From: RPRC01 sp034933285
GTDB lineage: Bacteria > Desulfobacterota > Desulfuromonadia > Geobacterales > Geobacteraceae
Assembly: GCA_034933285.1 (NCBI GenBank)
Contig: JAYFNT010000024.1
Location: forward strand, 62,001-126,000
DNA length: 64,000 nt
Direction: 5' to 3'
The notes under the pieces are model-generated. The model saw nothing but the letters and a program-made list of their open reading frames with translations. It did not search any database and was not told the DNA's origin. This document shows positions 8,722 through 18,023 of this stretch, piece after piece; the first letter of the stretch is position 1; each line of letters begins with the position of its first letter. A program made the translations under genes and the position numbers.

Positions 8722-10380
8722 ATGGACATGTCCCAGTACAAGGATCTGTTCATCTCTGAGGTCAGAGAACACCTGCACACCCTGAACGACACCATTGTGG
8801 AGCTGGAGGGGGATCCGGGTGAACGCGGGAAGATCGATGTCCTCTTCAGGATGGCCCATTCCATCAAGGGCATGGCTGCGTCCATGGGCTACGAAAAAAT
8901 GGCCGAGCTTGCCCACAAGATGGAAGACCTGATGGACAAGGTCAGGAAGGAAGCTTTCGGATTCGGAACGGATATCGCCGACCTCCTCCTGGAAGGATCT
9001 GATCTCCTGACGGAAATGGTTCGCGGAGTGGAAGAGGACGGCAAAGCTGAGCAAGACATCTCCGGATTGGTGGAGAAACTGGCGGGATTTAAACCCCGCT
9101 CGACCGTCAAGAAGGAGGAAAAACGGGCAGGGAGCGGCGCCCAATCCCATGAACGGAAAGTGGACGGCCCGGTTGAGGGGAAAACCGGCGGGGCCGGAAA
9201 CGCTGTCCGGGAACCCGGTGATGGGGAACGGCCGCAAAAGACGGTTCGCGTCAGGACGGAAGTGCTCGACAATCTGATAAACATTACCGGCGAGCTGGTG
9301 ACCAGCAAGAACAGGCTGGCAAACATTGCCGGCGAATCGGGGTTCCGAAACCTGGACATGGCGGTTTTCGATCTTTCCCGCCAGGTCCGCGAATTGCACG
9401 ATGAAATTCTCAAGTTGCGCCTGATGCCCTTCGGAGCGGTGGCCGACCGCCTGCCGCGGACGCTTCGCGACGCGGCAAAGAAGAGCGGTAAGGATATCTC
9501 TCTCAGGATCAGCGGCAGGGAGATTGAAATTGACCGCGGCATACTGGAAGGAATCTCCGATCCCCTGTCCCACATAGTTAGGAATGCGGTCGATCACGGC
9601 ATAGAGCCGCCTGCCGAACGCCTGGACCGGGGGAAAAAGACCAGCGGGACCATCGCGATCGAAGCACGCAAACTCAAGGATAGGATTGTCATCAGCGTTG
9701 CCGATGACGGAAGGGGCATGGACCCCGCCGGGATCATTGCCGCAGCACGGGAAAAAGGCCTTATCAATGAAGAAGAAGGGGCGCGGCTCTCGCCAATCCA
9801 AGCCTTTCTCCTGACCTGTCTTCCGGGTTTTTCCACAGCAAAAGAAGTAACCGGCATTTCCGGCAGGGGAGTGGGAATGGATGTTGTCAGGTCTTCTCTG
9901 CAATCCCTTGGCGGCAACCTGTCAATCGAATCGGAGCTGGGCAGGGGAACCCGATTCATTCTTTCCCTGCCTGTGACAATCTCCATCATCCAGGTGCTTA
10001 TGGTAGGATGTCGCCCATTCACTGTCGCTTTTCCAGTCGACAAGATACTGCGGACTCTCGATATCAAGCGTGAGGCCATATCCGTCAGAGGCAGGCGGAC
10101 AGTATTCAGGCTGGGAGAGGAATGTATACCGTTATTGAGCCTCCAGCGTTTACTTGGATTGCCCCTCCCTGCCAGAAAGGGTCCGGGAATCCCCGCTGTC
10201 ATGGTCGAAATCCGGGGACGCAAGGCAGTGCTGGTCGTGGACCGGTTCATCGGCCAGCAGGATGTCTTTGTCAAACCATTCGGAAGACCCTTAAACAGGA
10301 TGAAGGGTCTTATGGGCGGTGCAGTTCTGGGCGACGGCCAGATCATATGCATTCTCGATCCCGCGGAACTCGTCCGCTAG
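8722..10380 (+). CDS. cheA: CheA-type chemotaxis histidine kinase lacking P2
   Basis: CheA autophosphorylates and passes phosphate to CheY and CheB. The 552-residue protein has an Hpt domain (His46 in MAHSIKGMAAS), a charged linker (about 115-170), a P3 dimerisation segment (VRVRTEVLDNLINITGELV), the ATPase domain (N-box HIVRNAVDHGIEP, G1 VADDGRGMDP, G2 GRGVGMDVV) and a CheW-like P5 domain. The usual P2 CheY-docking domain between Hpt and P3 is missing; the linker is too short and low in complexity. GGGAGG about nine bases upstream supports ATG 8722. It lies 125 bases after cheW. No cheY is next to it. Confidence 0.93.
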   Translation: MDMSQYKDLFISEVREHLHTLNDTIVELEGDPGERGKIDVLFRMAHSIKGMAASMGYEKMAELAHKMEDLMDKVRKEAFGFGTDIADLLLEGSDLLTEMVRGVEEDGKAEQDISGLVEKLAGFKPRSTVKKEEKRAGSGAQSHERKVDGPVEGKTGGAGNAVREPGDGERPQKTVRVRTEVLDNLINITGELVTSKNRLANIAGESGFRNLDMAVFDLSRQVRELHDEILKLRLMPFGAVADRLPRTLRDAAKKSGKDISLRISGREIEIDRGILEGISDPLSHIVRNAVDHGIEPPAERLDRGKKTSGTIAIEARKLKDRIVISVADDGRGMDPAGIIAAAREKGLINEEEGARLSPIQAFLLTCLPGFSTAKEVTGISGRGVGMDVVRSSLQSLGGNLSIESELGRGTRFILSLPVTISIIQVLMVGCRPFTVAFPVDKILRTLDIKREAISVRGRRTVFRLGEECIPLLSLQRLLGLPLPARKGPGIPAVMVEIRGRKAVLVVDRFIGQQDVFVKPFGRPLNRMKGLMGGAVLGDGQIICILDPAELVR

Positions 10381-10458
10381 GGCGCCAGATGCTGAAATTT
10401 GTTGCGCCCGAACTCCAGTTATGGCACTATCAGCCGCGTTTTTGAAAGGAAAATGACA

Positions 10459-11175
10459 ATGAGATTCTTTTCTATCGTGATCCTCCTCTGCTCGCTCGCT
10501 TTAACGCCCTGCTTCACTTCGTCCGCTCTTGCTGAGGCAGGCCTCAAGGACGTAGTCGCAACAGTTGAACGAGGGTATAACTCATTGAGCGATCTGCAGG
10601 CATCTTTCGTGCAAAAGACATTCATCGCGTCAGTAAAAAGGGACCAGACAGGCAACGGCACCGTATCCATCAGGAAGAATCCGTCAGGCGCCGCCATGTT
10701 CCGTTTCGACTACCGCAAGCCGAAACAGCTCATCGTCTCCGACGGCAAAACCGTCTGGTTCTATCTGCCGGAAAACAGGCAGGTAATGCAGTCCAGCGTC
10801 AGGAACATGTTCGAAGGAGACAACGGTATCGCTCTCAATTACCTTACCGGCATGGGCCGGATCTCACGCGATTTCACCATATCCCCAATGAAGGGACTGC
10901 GCGACTCCGCGGGCAATTACCTCCTGGAACTGGTGCCGAAGAAGCCGGGCAGGAATCTGGCAAAACTGCATTTAACGGTGTCCGCGGAGGCAGTGGCAAA
11001 GTATCTGAAAGATGGAAACGTGAAGAATATTTTCCCAATCGTCTCATCGGTAGTCTTCGACCCCTTCGGCACCAAGACGACAATTCTCTTCAGCAATGTC
11101 AAGGTGAACCGGGGACTGAAGCGTTCACTCTTTTCCTTCAAAACGCCTGCTGGTGTCGAAGTAGTAAAACCATAG
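10459..11175 (+). CDS. lolA: Outer-membrane lipoprotein carrier LolA
   Basis: LolA is the periplasmic chaperone that takes lipoproteins from LolCDE to the outer membrane. The 238-residue precursor has a clear signal peptide (MRFFSIVILLCSLALTPCF, cleavage near SALAEA). The mature protein has the family's opening, helical VERGYNSLSDLQASFVQK followed by strands (GNGTVSIRKNP, MFRFDYRKPKQLIVSDGKTVWFY), matching LolA/OutM patterns. GAAAGGA at 10444-10450 favours ATG 10459 over ATG 10453 or the longer frame from 10399. The gene follows cheA by 78 bases. Confidence 0.9.
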   Translation: MRFFSIVILLCSLALTPCFTSSALAEAGLKDVVATVERGYNSLSDLQASFVQKTFIASVKRDQTGNGTVSIRKNPSGAAMFRFDYRKPKQLIVSDGKTVWFYLPENRQVMQSSVRNMFEGDNGIALNYLTGMGRISRDFTISPMKGLRDSAGNYLLELVPKKPGRNLAKLHLTVSAEAVAKYLKDGNVKNIFPIVSSVVFDPFGTKTTILFSNVKVNRGLKRSLFSFKTPAGVEVVKP

Positions 11176-11272
11176 CAATTTGGAATATGGCCCAGGCAGC
11201 GACCTTCCGGCCGGACCGTGAAATAGCACGAGCGGAAACCAACCGTTCATCATAGACAGGAGAGAACAAGGT

Positions 11273-11758
11273 ATGCCGTCATTCGACATAGTGTCACAGA
11301 TCGACATGCAGGAAGTTGACAACGCAGTCAACCAGACAGTCAAGGAGATCACCCAGCGTTACGATTTCAAGAATTCAAAGAGCGAAGTGTCACTGGAAAA
11401 GGATTCGATCAGGATTCTGGCTGACGACGATTTCCGCCTGAAGGCCATCATAGACATTCTCCAGTCCAAGTGCGTCAAGCGTGGAGTCTCCCTGAAGGCT
11501 CTCAAGTACGGATCCGTGGAATCCGCATCCGGCGGCCTGGTCCGCCAGATCGTCTCGCTCCAGCAGGGAATATCAAAGGAAAAAGGCAAGGAAATCATTG
11601 CGGCCATCAAGGAATCCAGGATGAAGGTGCAGGGCCAGATCCAGGAAGACCAGGTCAGGGTCACCGGAAAGAATATCGACGACCTCCAGGAAATAATCAA
11701 GCTGTTGAAGGGGAAGGATCTGGAAGTAGAAATGCAGTTCATCAATTTCAGACAGTAG
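11273..11758 (+). CDS. yajQ: YajQ family nucleotide-binding protein (UPF0234)
   Basis: The 161-residue protein matches the YajQ family across its length: MPSFDIVSQIDMQEVDNAVN at the start, QRYDFKNSKSEVSLEKD, and GISKEKGKEIIAAIKESRMK followed by VQGQIQEDQVRVTGKNIDDLQ. YajQ proteins have two ferredoxin-like folds, and some members bind c-di-GMP or other nucleotides and affect transcription. Which ligand applies here cannot be read from sequence. The window also encodes PilZ and HD-GYP proteins, so c-di-GMP is plausible. AGGAGAG upstream supports the start. Confidence 0.93.
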   Translation: MPSFDIVSQIDMQEVDNAVNQTVKEITQRYDFKNSKSEVSLEKDSIRILADDDFRLKAIIDILQSKCVKRGVSLKALKYGSVESASGGLVRQIVSLQQGISKEKGKEIIAAIKESRMKVQGQIQEDQVRVTGKNIDDLQEIIKLLKGKDLEVEMQFINFRQ

Positions 11759-11795
11759 GGGATCAGACGGGATCGCCCGTTCGCAAGAGGTGCCT

Positions 11796-13154
11796 TTGAA
11801 CGACAAGACGAAACGGAAAGTGAGCATGGTCAGCCTCGGCTGTCCGAAAAACCTGGTCGATGCCGAGGTAATGCTCGGTTACCTCGACCGTGAGGGATAC
11901 GAGGTAACCACTGATGAGAAGGAAGCCGACATCATCATTGTCAACACCTGCTCCTTCATCAAGGAGGCAAAGCAGGAAAGCATAGATGCCATTCTGGATC
12001 TGGCCGACAGAAAGCATGACGGCCGCTGCAGCCTCCTGATCGTAACCGGCTGCCTGCCCCAGCGCTACCAGGAGGAGTTGTGCCGCGAGCTCCCGGAAGT
12101 GGACATATTCATCGGCACTGGAGACTACCCGCGAATAGCCGAGATTATCGCGGAAAAGTGCGACACATCGGAACAGCTCCGCTATATCGGGGATCCCAGC
12201 TTCATTTATGACGAAAGTTCGCCGCGGCTCAAATCAACACCACTTTATACAGCCTATCTCAAAATTGCCGAAGGATGTTCCAACTGCTGCTCTTACTGCG
12301 TGATCCCCAGCCTGCGCGGCGCATACCGTTCCCGGCCCATGGAGGGCCTGCTGGAAGAGGCACGGAGGCTTGTGGCCAGCGGAACCAGGGAGATCAACGT
12401 CATTGCCCAGGACATTACCCGTTACGGAACGGACTTGGACGACGGTTCATCACTGGAGTCATTGATACGCAACCTCGCAGAAATAGAAGAGCTTCGCTGG
12501 ATCCGCCTTCTCTATGCCTATCCGAACGGTATCACTGACGAACTCATTAAGCTGATCAAGGAAGAAAGCAAGGTATGCAAGTACCTGGACATTCCCCTCC
12601 AGCACATCAGCGATCCGATCCTGGCAAAGATGAACCGGAGGAGCACCTCCCGACAGATCAGGGACCTGATCGGCAGTCTCCGTGCGGAAATCCCCGAGAT
12701 CGCGCTTCGTACGTCGCTCATCGTCGGATTCCCCGGTGAGACGGAAGAGGATTTCAAGCAGTTGCTGCAATTCGTGGATGAAGCCCAGTTCGACCGACTC
12801 GGCGTATTCTGCTACTCCAGGGAAGAAGGGACCCCGGCGGCGGAAATGACGGCCCAGGTTTCGGAACGGATCAAAAAGGAACGCTACAAGAAGATCATGA
12901 AAGCGCAGGCCCGCCTGTCTTTCAAAAGAAACCGCCGTCTGACCGGCCGGATCGAAGAAGTTCTCGTGGAAGGATTCAGCGAGGAAACCGAACTGCTGCT
13001 CAAGGGAAGATCATCCCGGCAGGCGCCGGATATCGATGGCCAGGTTTACATAACAGCCGGCAATGCCAATGTGGGTGACATCGTATCTTTGAAAATCACC
13101 GACTCGTCGGATTACGACCTGATAGGGGAAATAGTCGAACCGGACCGGGATTGA
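11796..13154 (+). CDS. rimO: Ribosomal protein uS12 methylthiotransferase RimO
   Basis: RimO is a radical-SAM enzyme that adds a methylthio group to an Asp of ribosomal protein S12 using two Fe-S clusters. The order is N-terminal MTTase domain (MVSLGCPKNLVDAEVMLGYL, cysteines also in NTCSF and TGCLPQR), radical-SAM core with the CX3CX2C triad Cys161, Cys165 and Cys168 (GCSNCCSYCVIPS), and a C-terminal TRAM domain. The LGCPKNLVDAE motif separates RimO from MiaB and MtaB (compare LGCKTNQFES in the gene at 63609). The start is uncertain. TTG 11796 has AAGAGG five bases upstream, while GTG 11790 overlaps that ribosome site. Confidence 0.94.
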   Translation: MNDKTKRKVSMVSLGCPKNLVDAEVMLGYLDREGYEVTTDEKEADIIIVNTCSFIKEAKQESIDAILDLADRKHDGRCSLLIVTGCLPQRYQEELCRELPEVDIFIGTGDYPRIAEIIAEKCDTSEQLRYIGDPSFIYDESSPRLKSTPLYTAYLKIAEGCSNCCSYCVIPSLRGAYRSRPMEGLLEEARRLVASGTREINVIAQDITRYGTDLDDGSSLESLIRNLAEIEELRWIRLLYAYPNGITDELIKLIKEESKVCKYLDIPLQHISDPILAKMNRRSTSRQIRDLIGSLRAEIPEIALRTSLIVGFPGETEEDFKQLLQFVDEAQFDRLGVFCYSREEGTPAAEMTAQVSERIKKERYKKIMKAQARLSFKRNRRLTGRIEEVLVEGFSEETELLLKGRSSRQAPDIDGQVYITAGNANVGDIVSLKITDSSDYDLIGEIVEPDRD

Positions 13155-13191
13155 GCATGGGATGCCGGAATCCCCTCACGCGGCTTTTTGC

Positions 13192-13219
13192 TTGACAACC
13201 GGTTAAAGTACGTTATTAT
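13192..13219 (+). promoter_or_regulatory. Sigma-70-type promoter for dksA-like gene
   Basis: TTGACA at 13192-13197 and TATTAT at 13214-13219 are separated by 16 bases, in the gap after rimO and about 70 bases before the dksA-like start. Confidence 0.65.
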
Positions 13220-13287
13220 GTGCAATCCTGATTGGCAAGAGACAGTTTCCAACTCGGAAATGAACAATTCAGCACGGAGACGACCTG

Positions 13288-13707
13288 ATGGTAGAAAGAA
13301 CCGAGGAAATGAAAACGATCCTCCTGAAGTTGAAGGAGGACACATTGAAGGAAATAAACAAGACGTTGAAATCCACGTCTGAGGTTCCAAGCGGCGAACC
13401 GAGCGGTGACATCTACGACCAGGCCTCCAGCGAAAGGGACCGGGAACTGGGATTCCTGCTCAATGACCGTGAGCGGGAGAAACTGCGTAATATAGATGAG
13501 GCTTTGCTGCGCATCGAGGAAGGCGATTACGGCATCTGTGAGGAGTGCGGCTGCGACATCCCCATCGGCAGACTCCGGGCCATGCCTTTTGCCCACTATT
13601 GCGTGAAATGCAAGGAAGACATCGAAAAACTGCAGGCCCAGACCAAGCGCTTTGAAGAAGACCGGGCTTACAACGAGATTTCCTTCGGCGAGGATGAAGA
13701 AGCCTGA
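13288..13707 (+). CDS. dksA: DksA/TraR-family C4 zinc-finger transcription factor
   Basis: DksA-type proteins bind the RNA polymerase secondary channel and act with ppGpp on rRNA and stress promoters. The 139-residue protein has an acidic, helical N-terminal coiled coil (MVERTEEMKTILLKLKED), a DRE-rich middle, and a zinc finger with Cys84, Cys87, Cys105 and Cys108 (YGICEECGCDIPIGRLRAMPF). The classic DxxDxA tip is represented by a loosely similar YDQASSERDRELG segment, so it could be a DksA paralogue rather than the main one. It has its own promoter and terminator, so it is monocistronic. Confidence 0.88.
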   Translation: MVERTEEMKTILLKLKEDTLKEINKTLKSTSEVPSGEPSGDIYDQASSERDRELGFLLNDREREKLRNIDEALLRIEEGDYGICEECGCDIPIGRLRAMPFAHYCVKCKEDIEKLQAQTKRFEEDRAYNEISFGEDEEA

Positions 13708-13731
13708 AAGAAGAATTGATACCCCATGAAA

Positions 13732-13765
13732 GAAAAGGGCGCCTCCCCTCGGAGGTGCCCTTTTC
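13732..13765. terminator. Bidirectional intrinsic terminator, dksA / kup
   Basis: The 15-base arms GAAAAGGGCGCCTCC and GGAGGTGCCCTTTTC pair with one G-T wobble around a four-base loop. A-rich and T-rich flanks on both sides allow termination of the plus-strand dksA-like gene and of kup on the minus strand. Confidence 0.85.
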
Positions 13766-13779
13766 TGCATCCTGCTCCC

Positions 13780-15600
13780 TCACATTTCAACACGTGTTAC
13801 CACCCCCTGCAGCCTGCTGGCCGGCAGCTTGTGGAACTGGACGAAATTGGGGGTCAGCTTCTTTATGACACTGAAAACCTTCCATACCGGGTTTGCGGTA
13901 TTTATATCCTCAATGCCGTAGAAAATTACCTTCTCCTTTATACCGTTCATCTTAAGGATGCTTTCGATATCCACCACCGCCAAGTAGCCGGACTTTATTT
14001 CCAATGCATCGAGACCCGGCGCCAGGTTTTTCATAAGGTTCGTCTTGACTCCGAACGGTTCATCGGTCCTTACGATCGAAATCAGGACATTTCTTTCATA
14101 AATGATATTGCTGCGGATTATGCAATGGATCACATAAGGAGGAATGACATTCCATTCTCTTGAGAAAAAGAGGGCCGTGCCCGACAGCACTCTGCCCGCT
14201 TGGTAAATCTGCTCATAACTTACGCGAAATGTCTCGATATCCAGTGGTCTCAAAGCCAGATAGAGGTTGCGCTGCCCATTGGTCCAAATGAAGATGGTGG
14301 CCAGTGGAAACGACGCAAGAACGAGGGACCAGTAGGCTCCGTGGGGAAGCTTCGTAAGGGTGGAGGCAAGATATACAAAGTCAAGCATGCTCACAAGGAC
14401 CGCAATGGGCACTTTCCACTTCTTGTTGGTCCTGGAGAAGATGATGATCATCATCACACTGGTAATGGTCATTGAGCCGGTTACCGCCATGCCGTATGCC
14501 GCCGCCAGGTTGGCCGACCGCTGGAAAATGAGCATGATGAAAATCACCGCACACATGAGGGTCCAATTGATGAAGCCGATGTATATCTGTGACTTGAGTA
14601 CGTGAGAAGTATAATCGACCTTCATCAGCGGTATGAGACGGGTCGTGATGCCCTGATAGACAATGGAAAAAACGCCGCTTATAACCGCCTGGGATGCTAT
14701 GACCGTCGCCATTATGGTAAGAATCAGGAAGGGTATGTAGAGAGCCGGGACCTGCGACTTGACCATGCTGAACAGCAGATTCTTAGCCTCAGGGTTGGCC
14801 AGAACGAAGGCTCCCTGGCCGAGGTAGTTGATTACAAGTGCGAAAAAGACGAAATACCAGGCCCTGATGATCGGCTTCCTCCCCAAATGGCCCATGTCGG
14901 CATAGAGCGCCTCTCCGCCCGTGGCGCAGAGTATAACCTCGGAAAGTACAACAAAGCCTGCCAGACCGTTGTTGGTGAGGAACTGAATGGCATGGTGGGG
15001 GCTGACAGCCATGATTATTTCCGGCGCCCCCATCAGGGAAACAAAACCGCTCGTGATCAGGGCCAGGAACCAGATCACCATGACCGGGCCGAATACAGCA
15101 GCGACCTTGTCGGTTCCCTTGTACTGCATTACGAAAAGGCCTACCGCAATGCACACGCCGATAAGTGTCAGCGTCCCCTGGTGGAGGCCGGCAACCCCCG
15201 GGATCAGGAGTATTCCCTCGACAGCCGACATGATGCTGATGGCAGGAGTAATGACACCGTCACCCAAGAGGAGGGAGACCCCTACAAAGGAGAGGACCCC
15301 TCCAAAAGCAAGCAGCCGGCCAGATTTAAGCAGCTTTATCAGAATCTCCCTGAGGACGATCTCGCCGCCCTGGCCCTTGCGGCCGAGACTCATGGCCAGC
15401 CATGCGTACTCCACCGTCACCAGCAGGGTCAAGGTCCAGAAAACCAGCGACAAGATGCCGAAGACGTTTTCCCGGGTAGGCCTGGTCAGGGCAAAAATAA
15501 CCGTAAGGGTGTAGATAGGGCTGGTGCCGATATCGCCGAACACAAGCCCCATGGACTTGACTATCCCGCCCCAGAAAGATTCCTCTTGGACTGTTTTCAA
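13780..15600 (-). CDS. kup: Kup-type potassium uptake transporter
   Basis: Kup is an inner-membrane K+/H+ symporter. The 606-residue protein opens with the signature SMGLVFGDIGTSPIYTL and GEIVLREIL, has about twelve hydrophobic segments up to residue about 450, and a cytosolic C-terminal domain of about 150 residues. ATG 15600 overlaps the stop of the upstream acyl-CoA synthetase (ATGA), so the two are co-translated. That is an unexpected partner for a potassium transporter. Confidence 0.95.
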   Translation of the reverse strand: MKTVQEESFWGGIVKSMGLVFGDIGTSPIYTLTVIFALTRPTRENVFGILSLVFWTLTLLVTVEYAWLAMSLGRKGQGGEIVLREILIKLLKSGRLLAFGGVLSFVGVSLLLGDGVITPAISIMSAVEGILLIPGVAGLHQGTLTLIGVCIAVGLFVMQYKGTDKVAAVFGPVMVIWFLALITSGFVSLMGAPEIIMAVSPHHAIQFLTNNGLAGFVVLSEVILCATGGEALYADMGHLGRKPIIRAWYFVFFALVINYLGQGAFVLANPEAKNLLFSMVKSQVPALYIPFLILTIMATVIASQAVISGVFSIVYQGITTRLIPLMKVDYTSHVLKSQIYIGFINWTLMCAVIFIMLIFQRSANLAAAYGMAVTGSMTITSVMMIIIFSRTNKKWKVPIAVLVSMLDFVYLASTLTKLPHGAYWSLVLASFPLATIFIWTNGQRNLYLALRPLDIETFRVSYEQIYQAGRVLSGTALFFSREWNVIPPYVIHCIIRSNIIYERNVLISIVRTDEPFGVKTNLMKNLAPGLDALEIKSGYLAVVDIESILKMNGIKEKVIFYGIEDINTANPVWKVFSVIKKLTPNFVQFHKLPASRLQGVVTRVEM

Positions 15601-17273
15601 GGCGTCCCAGCCCCTGTGTCGCCCTTGTCCCGCTCGCGGATCTCAACACGCCGGATCTTGCCGCTGATGGTTTTCGGCAGTTCAGGGAGAAACTCGATGA
15701 TGCGGGGATATTTGTAAGGCGCGGTCAATTTGCGCACATGCTCCTGGAGTTCTTCCACCAGGTCGTCGCCAGCCGCGTAATCCCGGGTCAGGACAACAGT
15801 GGCTTTTACGATCTGCCCCCTGATCTCGTCCGGAACCGCCGTAATCGCGCATTCCATGACCGCCGGGTGCTCCAGAAGAGCGCTCTCGACCTCGAAGGGG
15901 CCGATCCGGTATCCGGAACTCTTGATAACGTCGTCGGAACGGCCCACGAACCAGTAGTAGCCGTCTTCGTCGCGCCAGGCCATGTCACCGGTGTAATAGA
16001 TGTCGTCATGCCAGACCCTGGCAGTCATCTCCCGGTCGCGGTGATAGCCGCTGAAGATCCCGAGCGGTTTCATGCGGCCGGTCCGTATGATTATCTGCCC
16101 TTCCTCGCCGACCTCGCACGATTTCAATTCATCGTCCACGATATCCATGTCGTACATGGGAGACGGTTTGCCCATGGATCCCGGCTTCGGGTCCATCCAC
16201 GGGTAGGTGGCGATGGCAAGAGTGCATTCGGTCTGTCCGTAACCCTCCATGAGCCTGATTCCGGTCTTCTTCAGGAACTGGTTGTACACCTCGGGATTCA
16301 GAGGCTCCCCGGCAATCACGCAGTACCTGAGCTTCGACAGATCGAACGGGGAGAAGTCCTCCTTGATGAGGAAGCGGTAGATGGTGGGAGGAGCACAGAA
16401 CGTGTTGATGCCGTATCTGGCAATGACTTCAAGAAGATTGCGCGGCGTGAACTTGTCATAGTCGTAGACGAACACGATACCGCCACTTATCCACTGGCCG
16501 TATATCTTACCCCATACCGCCTTTGCCCACCCGGTGTCGGCAATGGTCAGGTGTATGCCTCCATCCATGACATTCTGCCAGTATTTGGCGGTCAGGATGT
16601 GGCCCAGGGGATAGACGAAATCGTGCCTGACCATCTTGGGCATGCCGGTGGTGCCGGAAGTGAAGTAGAGCAGTGACACATCGTCATTCCCCGGAGCGTC
16701 ACTGCCGGTCGGCCGGGTGAAATCCGCAGGGGTACTCTCCAGCTCACGGGAAAAATTGATCCAGCCTTCCCGGTCGCAATTGAGCACTGCCTTGTATTTC
16801 AAAGTCGGTGATTTTGCTTCGGCTTCGTCTACATGAAGAAGCACCTCGGGATCGTTAACGGTTACCACCATCTTGATATCAGCGGCGTTATTGCGGTAGA
16901 TGATGTCTTTTGCGGTAAGGAGATGGGTGGCAGGTATGCTGATCGCACCCAGCTTGTGCAGCCCGAGCAGACAGAACCAGAACTCGTACCTTCTCTTGAG
17001 GACGAGCATGACAGGATCGCCCTTGCCAATGCCAACGGACTGGAAAAAAGAGGCGGCCTTGTCACTGTACAGCTTGAGCTGGCCGAAGGTGAAGGTCGAC
17101 TCGTTCCCCTGGTCATCACACCAGATCAGGGCTACCCTCTCGGGATCACGCCGGGCCATCTCGTCAGCCACGTCATAGGCGAAGTTGAAGGAATCAGGTA
17201 CGGATATGGTAAAATTCTCGACAAAATCCTCATAGGAATCATACTTCACGCGGGAAACAAATCGTTCTAGCAT
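15597..17273 (-). CDS. AMP-forming acyl-CoA synthetase (medium-chain/acetyl type)
   Basis: The enzyme activates a carboxylic acid with ATP to an acyl-adenylate, then to acyl-CoA. The 558-residue protein has the ANL-superfamily motifs in order: P-loop YFTSGTTGMPKMVRHDF, the YGQTEC motif, TGDMAWRDEDGYYWFVGRSDD and the C-terminal catalytic Lys in PKTISGKIRRVEIR. The sequence is closer to the medium-chain/benzoate-like synthetases than to acetyl-CoA synthetase Acs. Substrate is not readable from sequence. An XRE-cupin regulator lies directly upstream, a pairing often seen with this enzyme type, and kup follows with overlapping codons. Confidence 0.9.
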   Translation of the reverse strand: MLERFVSRVKYDSYEDFVENFTISVPDSFNFAYDVADEMARRDPERVALIWCDDQGNESTFTFGQLKLYSDKAASFFQSVGIGKGDPVMLVLKRRYEFWFCLLGLHKLGAISIPATHLLTAKDIIYRNNAADIKMVVTVNDPEVLLHVDEAEAKSPTLKYKAVLNCDREGWINFSRELESTPADFTRPTGSDAPGNDDVSLLYFTSGTTGMPKMVRHDFVYPLGHILTAKYWQNVMDGGIHLTIADTGWAKAVWGKIYGQWISGGIVFVYDYDKFTPRNLLEVIARYGINTFCAPPTIYRFLIKEDFSPFDLSKLRYCVIAGEPLNPEVYNQFLKKTGIRLMEGYGQTECTLAIATYPWMDPKPGSMGKPSPMYDMDIVDDELKSCEVGEEGQIIIRTGRMKPLGIFSGYHRDREMTARVWHDDIYYTGDMAWRDEDGYYWFVGRSDDVIKSSGYRIGPFEVESALLEHPAVMECAITAVPDEIRGQIVKATVVLTRDYAAGDDLVEELQEHVRKLTAPYKYPRIIEFLPELPKTISGKIRRVEIRERDKGDTGAGTP

Positions 17274-17369
17274 GGGATAGACACCTCATTTCTTTCCGCT
17301 CATAAAAAATGCCGGTCGGATCCGCCTCTTGAACTCCGGTAAATCGCGGCCGGAAGATTCATATCAGTA

Positions 17370-17921
17370 TCAGAATATGACTGCGAGAAAACGCGCTGTC
17401 CTGTTGTCCAGAGCCTGCATCGCGTGAGGATGGCTGGAATCGAAATAGAGCGAATCGCCGGGATTCATGATCAGTTCATGATCGTCGATAATGATCTTGA
17501 GGCGGCCTTCCAGAAGATAATTGAACTCCTGCCCGGGATGACTGTTGAATGACGCCGTTTCGGCCTGTTCAGGTTCCACGGTAACCAGGAACGGTTCGGC
17601 TGTCTTGTGGATGAAATTGGCGGCAAGGTTCTGGTATTTGTACTCTTTCCTCCGCTCCACGCTGACCCCTTTGCCGCACCTTACCAGGGAATAAACGTGA
17701 AGCCTGGGGCTCTCTCCGGTCAGCAGGTCAGTCAGTTCAACCGAGAAACGATGGGCAACCTTGTACAGGAAACCCACTGGAATGTCCACTTCGCCGCTTT
17801 CAAAGCGCTGGTAGTCCTCCCGGGACACTCCCAGCTCATGGGCGAGGGTTTCCGGCGAAATACCCGCTATCTCACGCAGATCCCTGATGCGCATGGCGAT
17901 GTTCCTGATGTTTTCCGGCAT
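17370..17921 (-). CDS. XRE-family regulator with cupin sensor domain
   Basis: The 183-residue protein joins an N-terminal helix-turn-helix (about residues 8-65, DLREIAGISPETLAHELGVS) to a C-terminal cupin barrel (about 110-180, GQEFNYLLEGRLKIIIDDHE and DSLYFDSSHPHAMQALDN). Such proteins usually bind DNA upstream of a neighbouring metabolic gene and sense a small molecule in the cupin. The adjacent acyl-CoA synthetase, 96 bases downstream on the same strand, is the likely target. The cupin His residues (SSHPHAM) are partly kept. Confidence 0.88.
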   Translation of the reverse strand: MPENIRNIAMRIRDLREIAGISPETLAHELGVSREDYQRFESGEVDIPVGFLYKVAHRFSVELTDLLTGESPRLHVYSLVRCGKGVSVERRKEYKYQNLAANFIHKTAEPFLVTVEPEQAETASFNSHPGQEFNYLLEGRLKIIIDDHELIMNPGDSLYFDSSHPHAMQALDNRTARFLAVIF

Positions 17922-18023
17922 GCCGGGCCTCCTCCTTTGCCATTGAAATGCCCCGGCCGTCGCATTCCGCGGGCATCCGAAGGGGCAGTGTCATAGAAGT
18001 AGCATTTTTATGAAAAAATGCAA

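Noticed and set aside
14602..15717. Plus-strand frame of 371 codons opposite kup
   Set aside because: It is the shadow of kup and the synthetase end, with no coherent domain.
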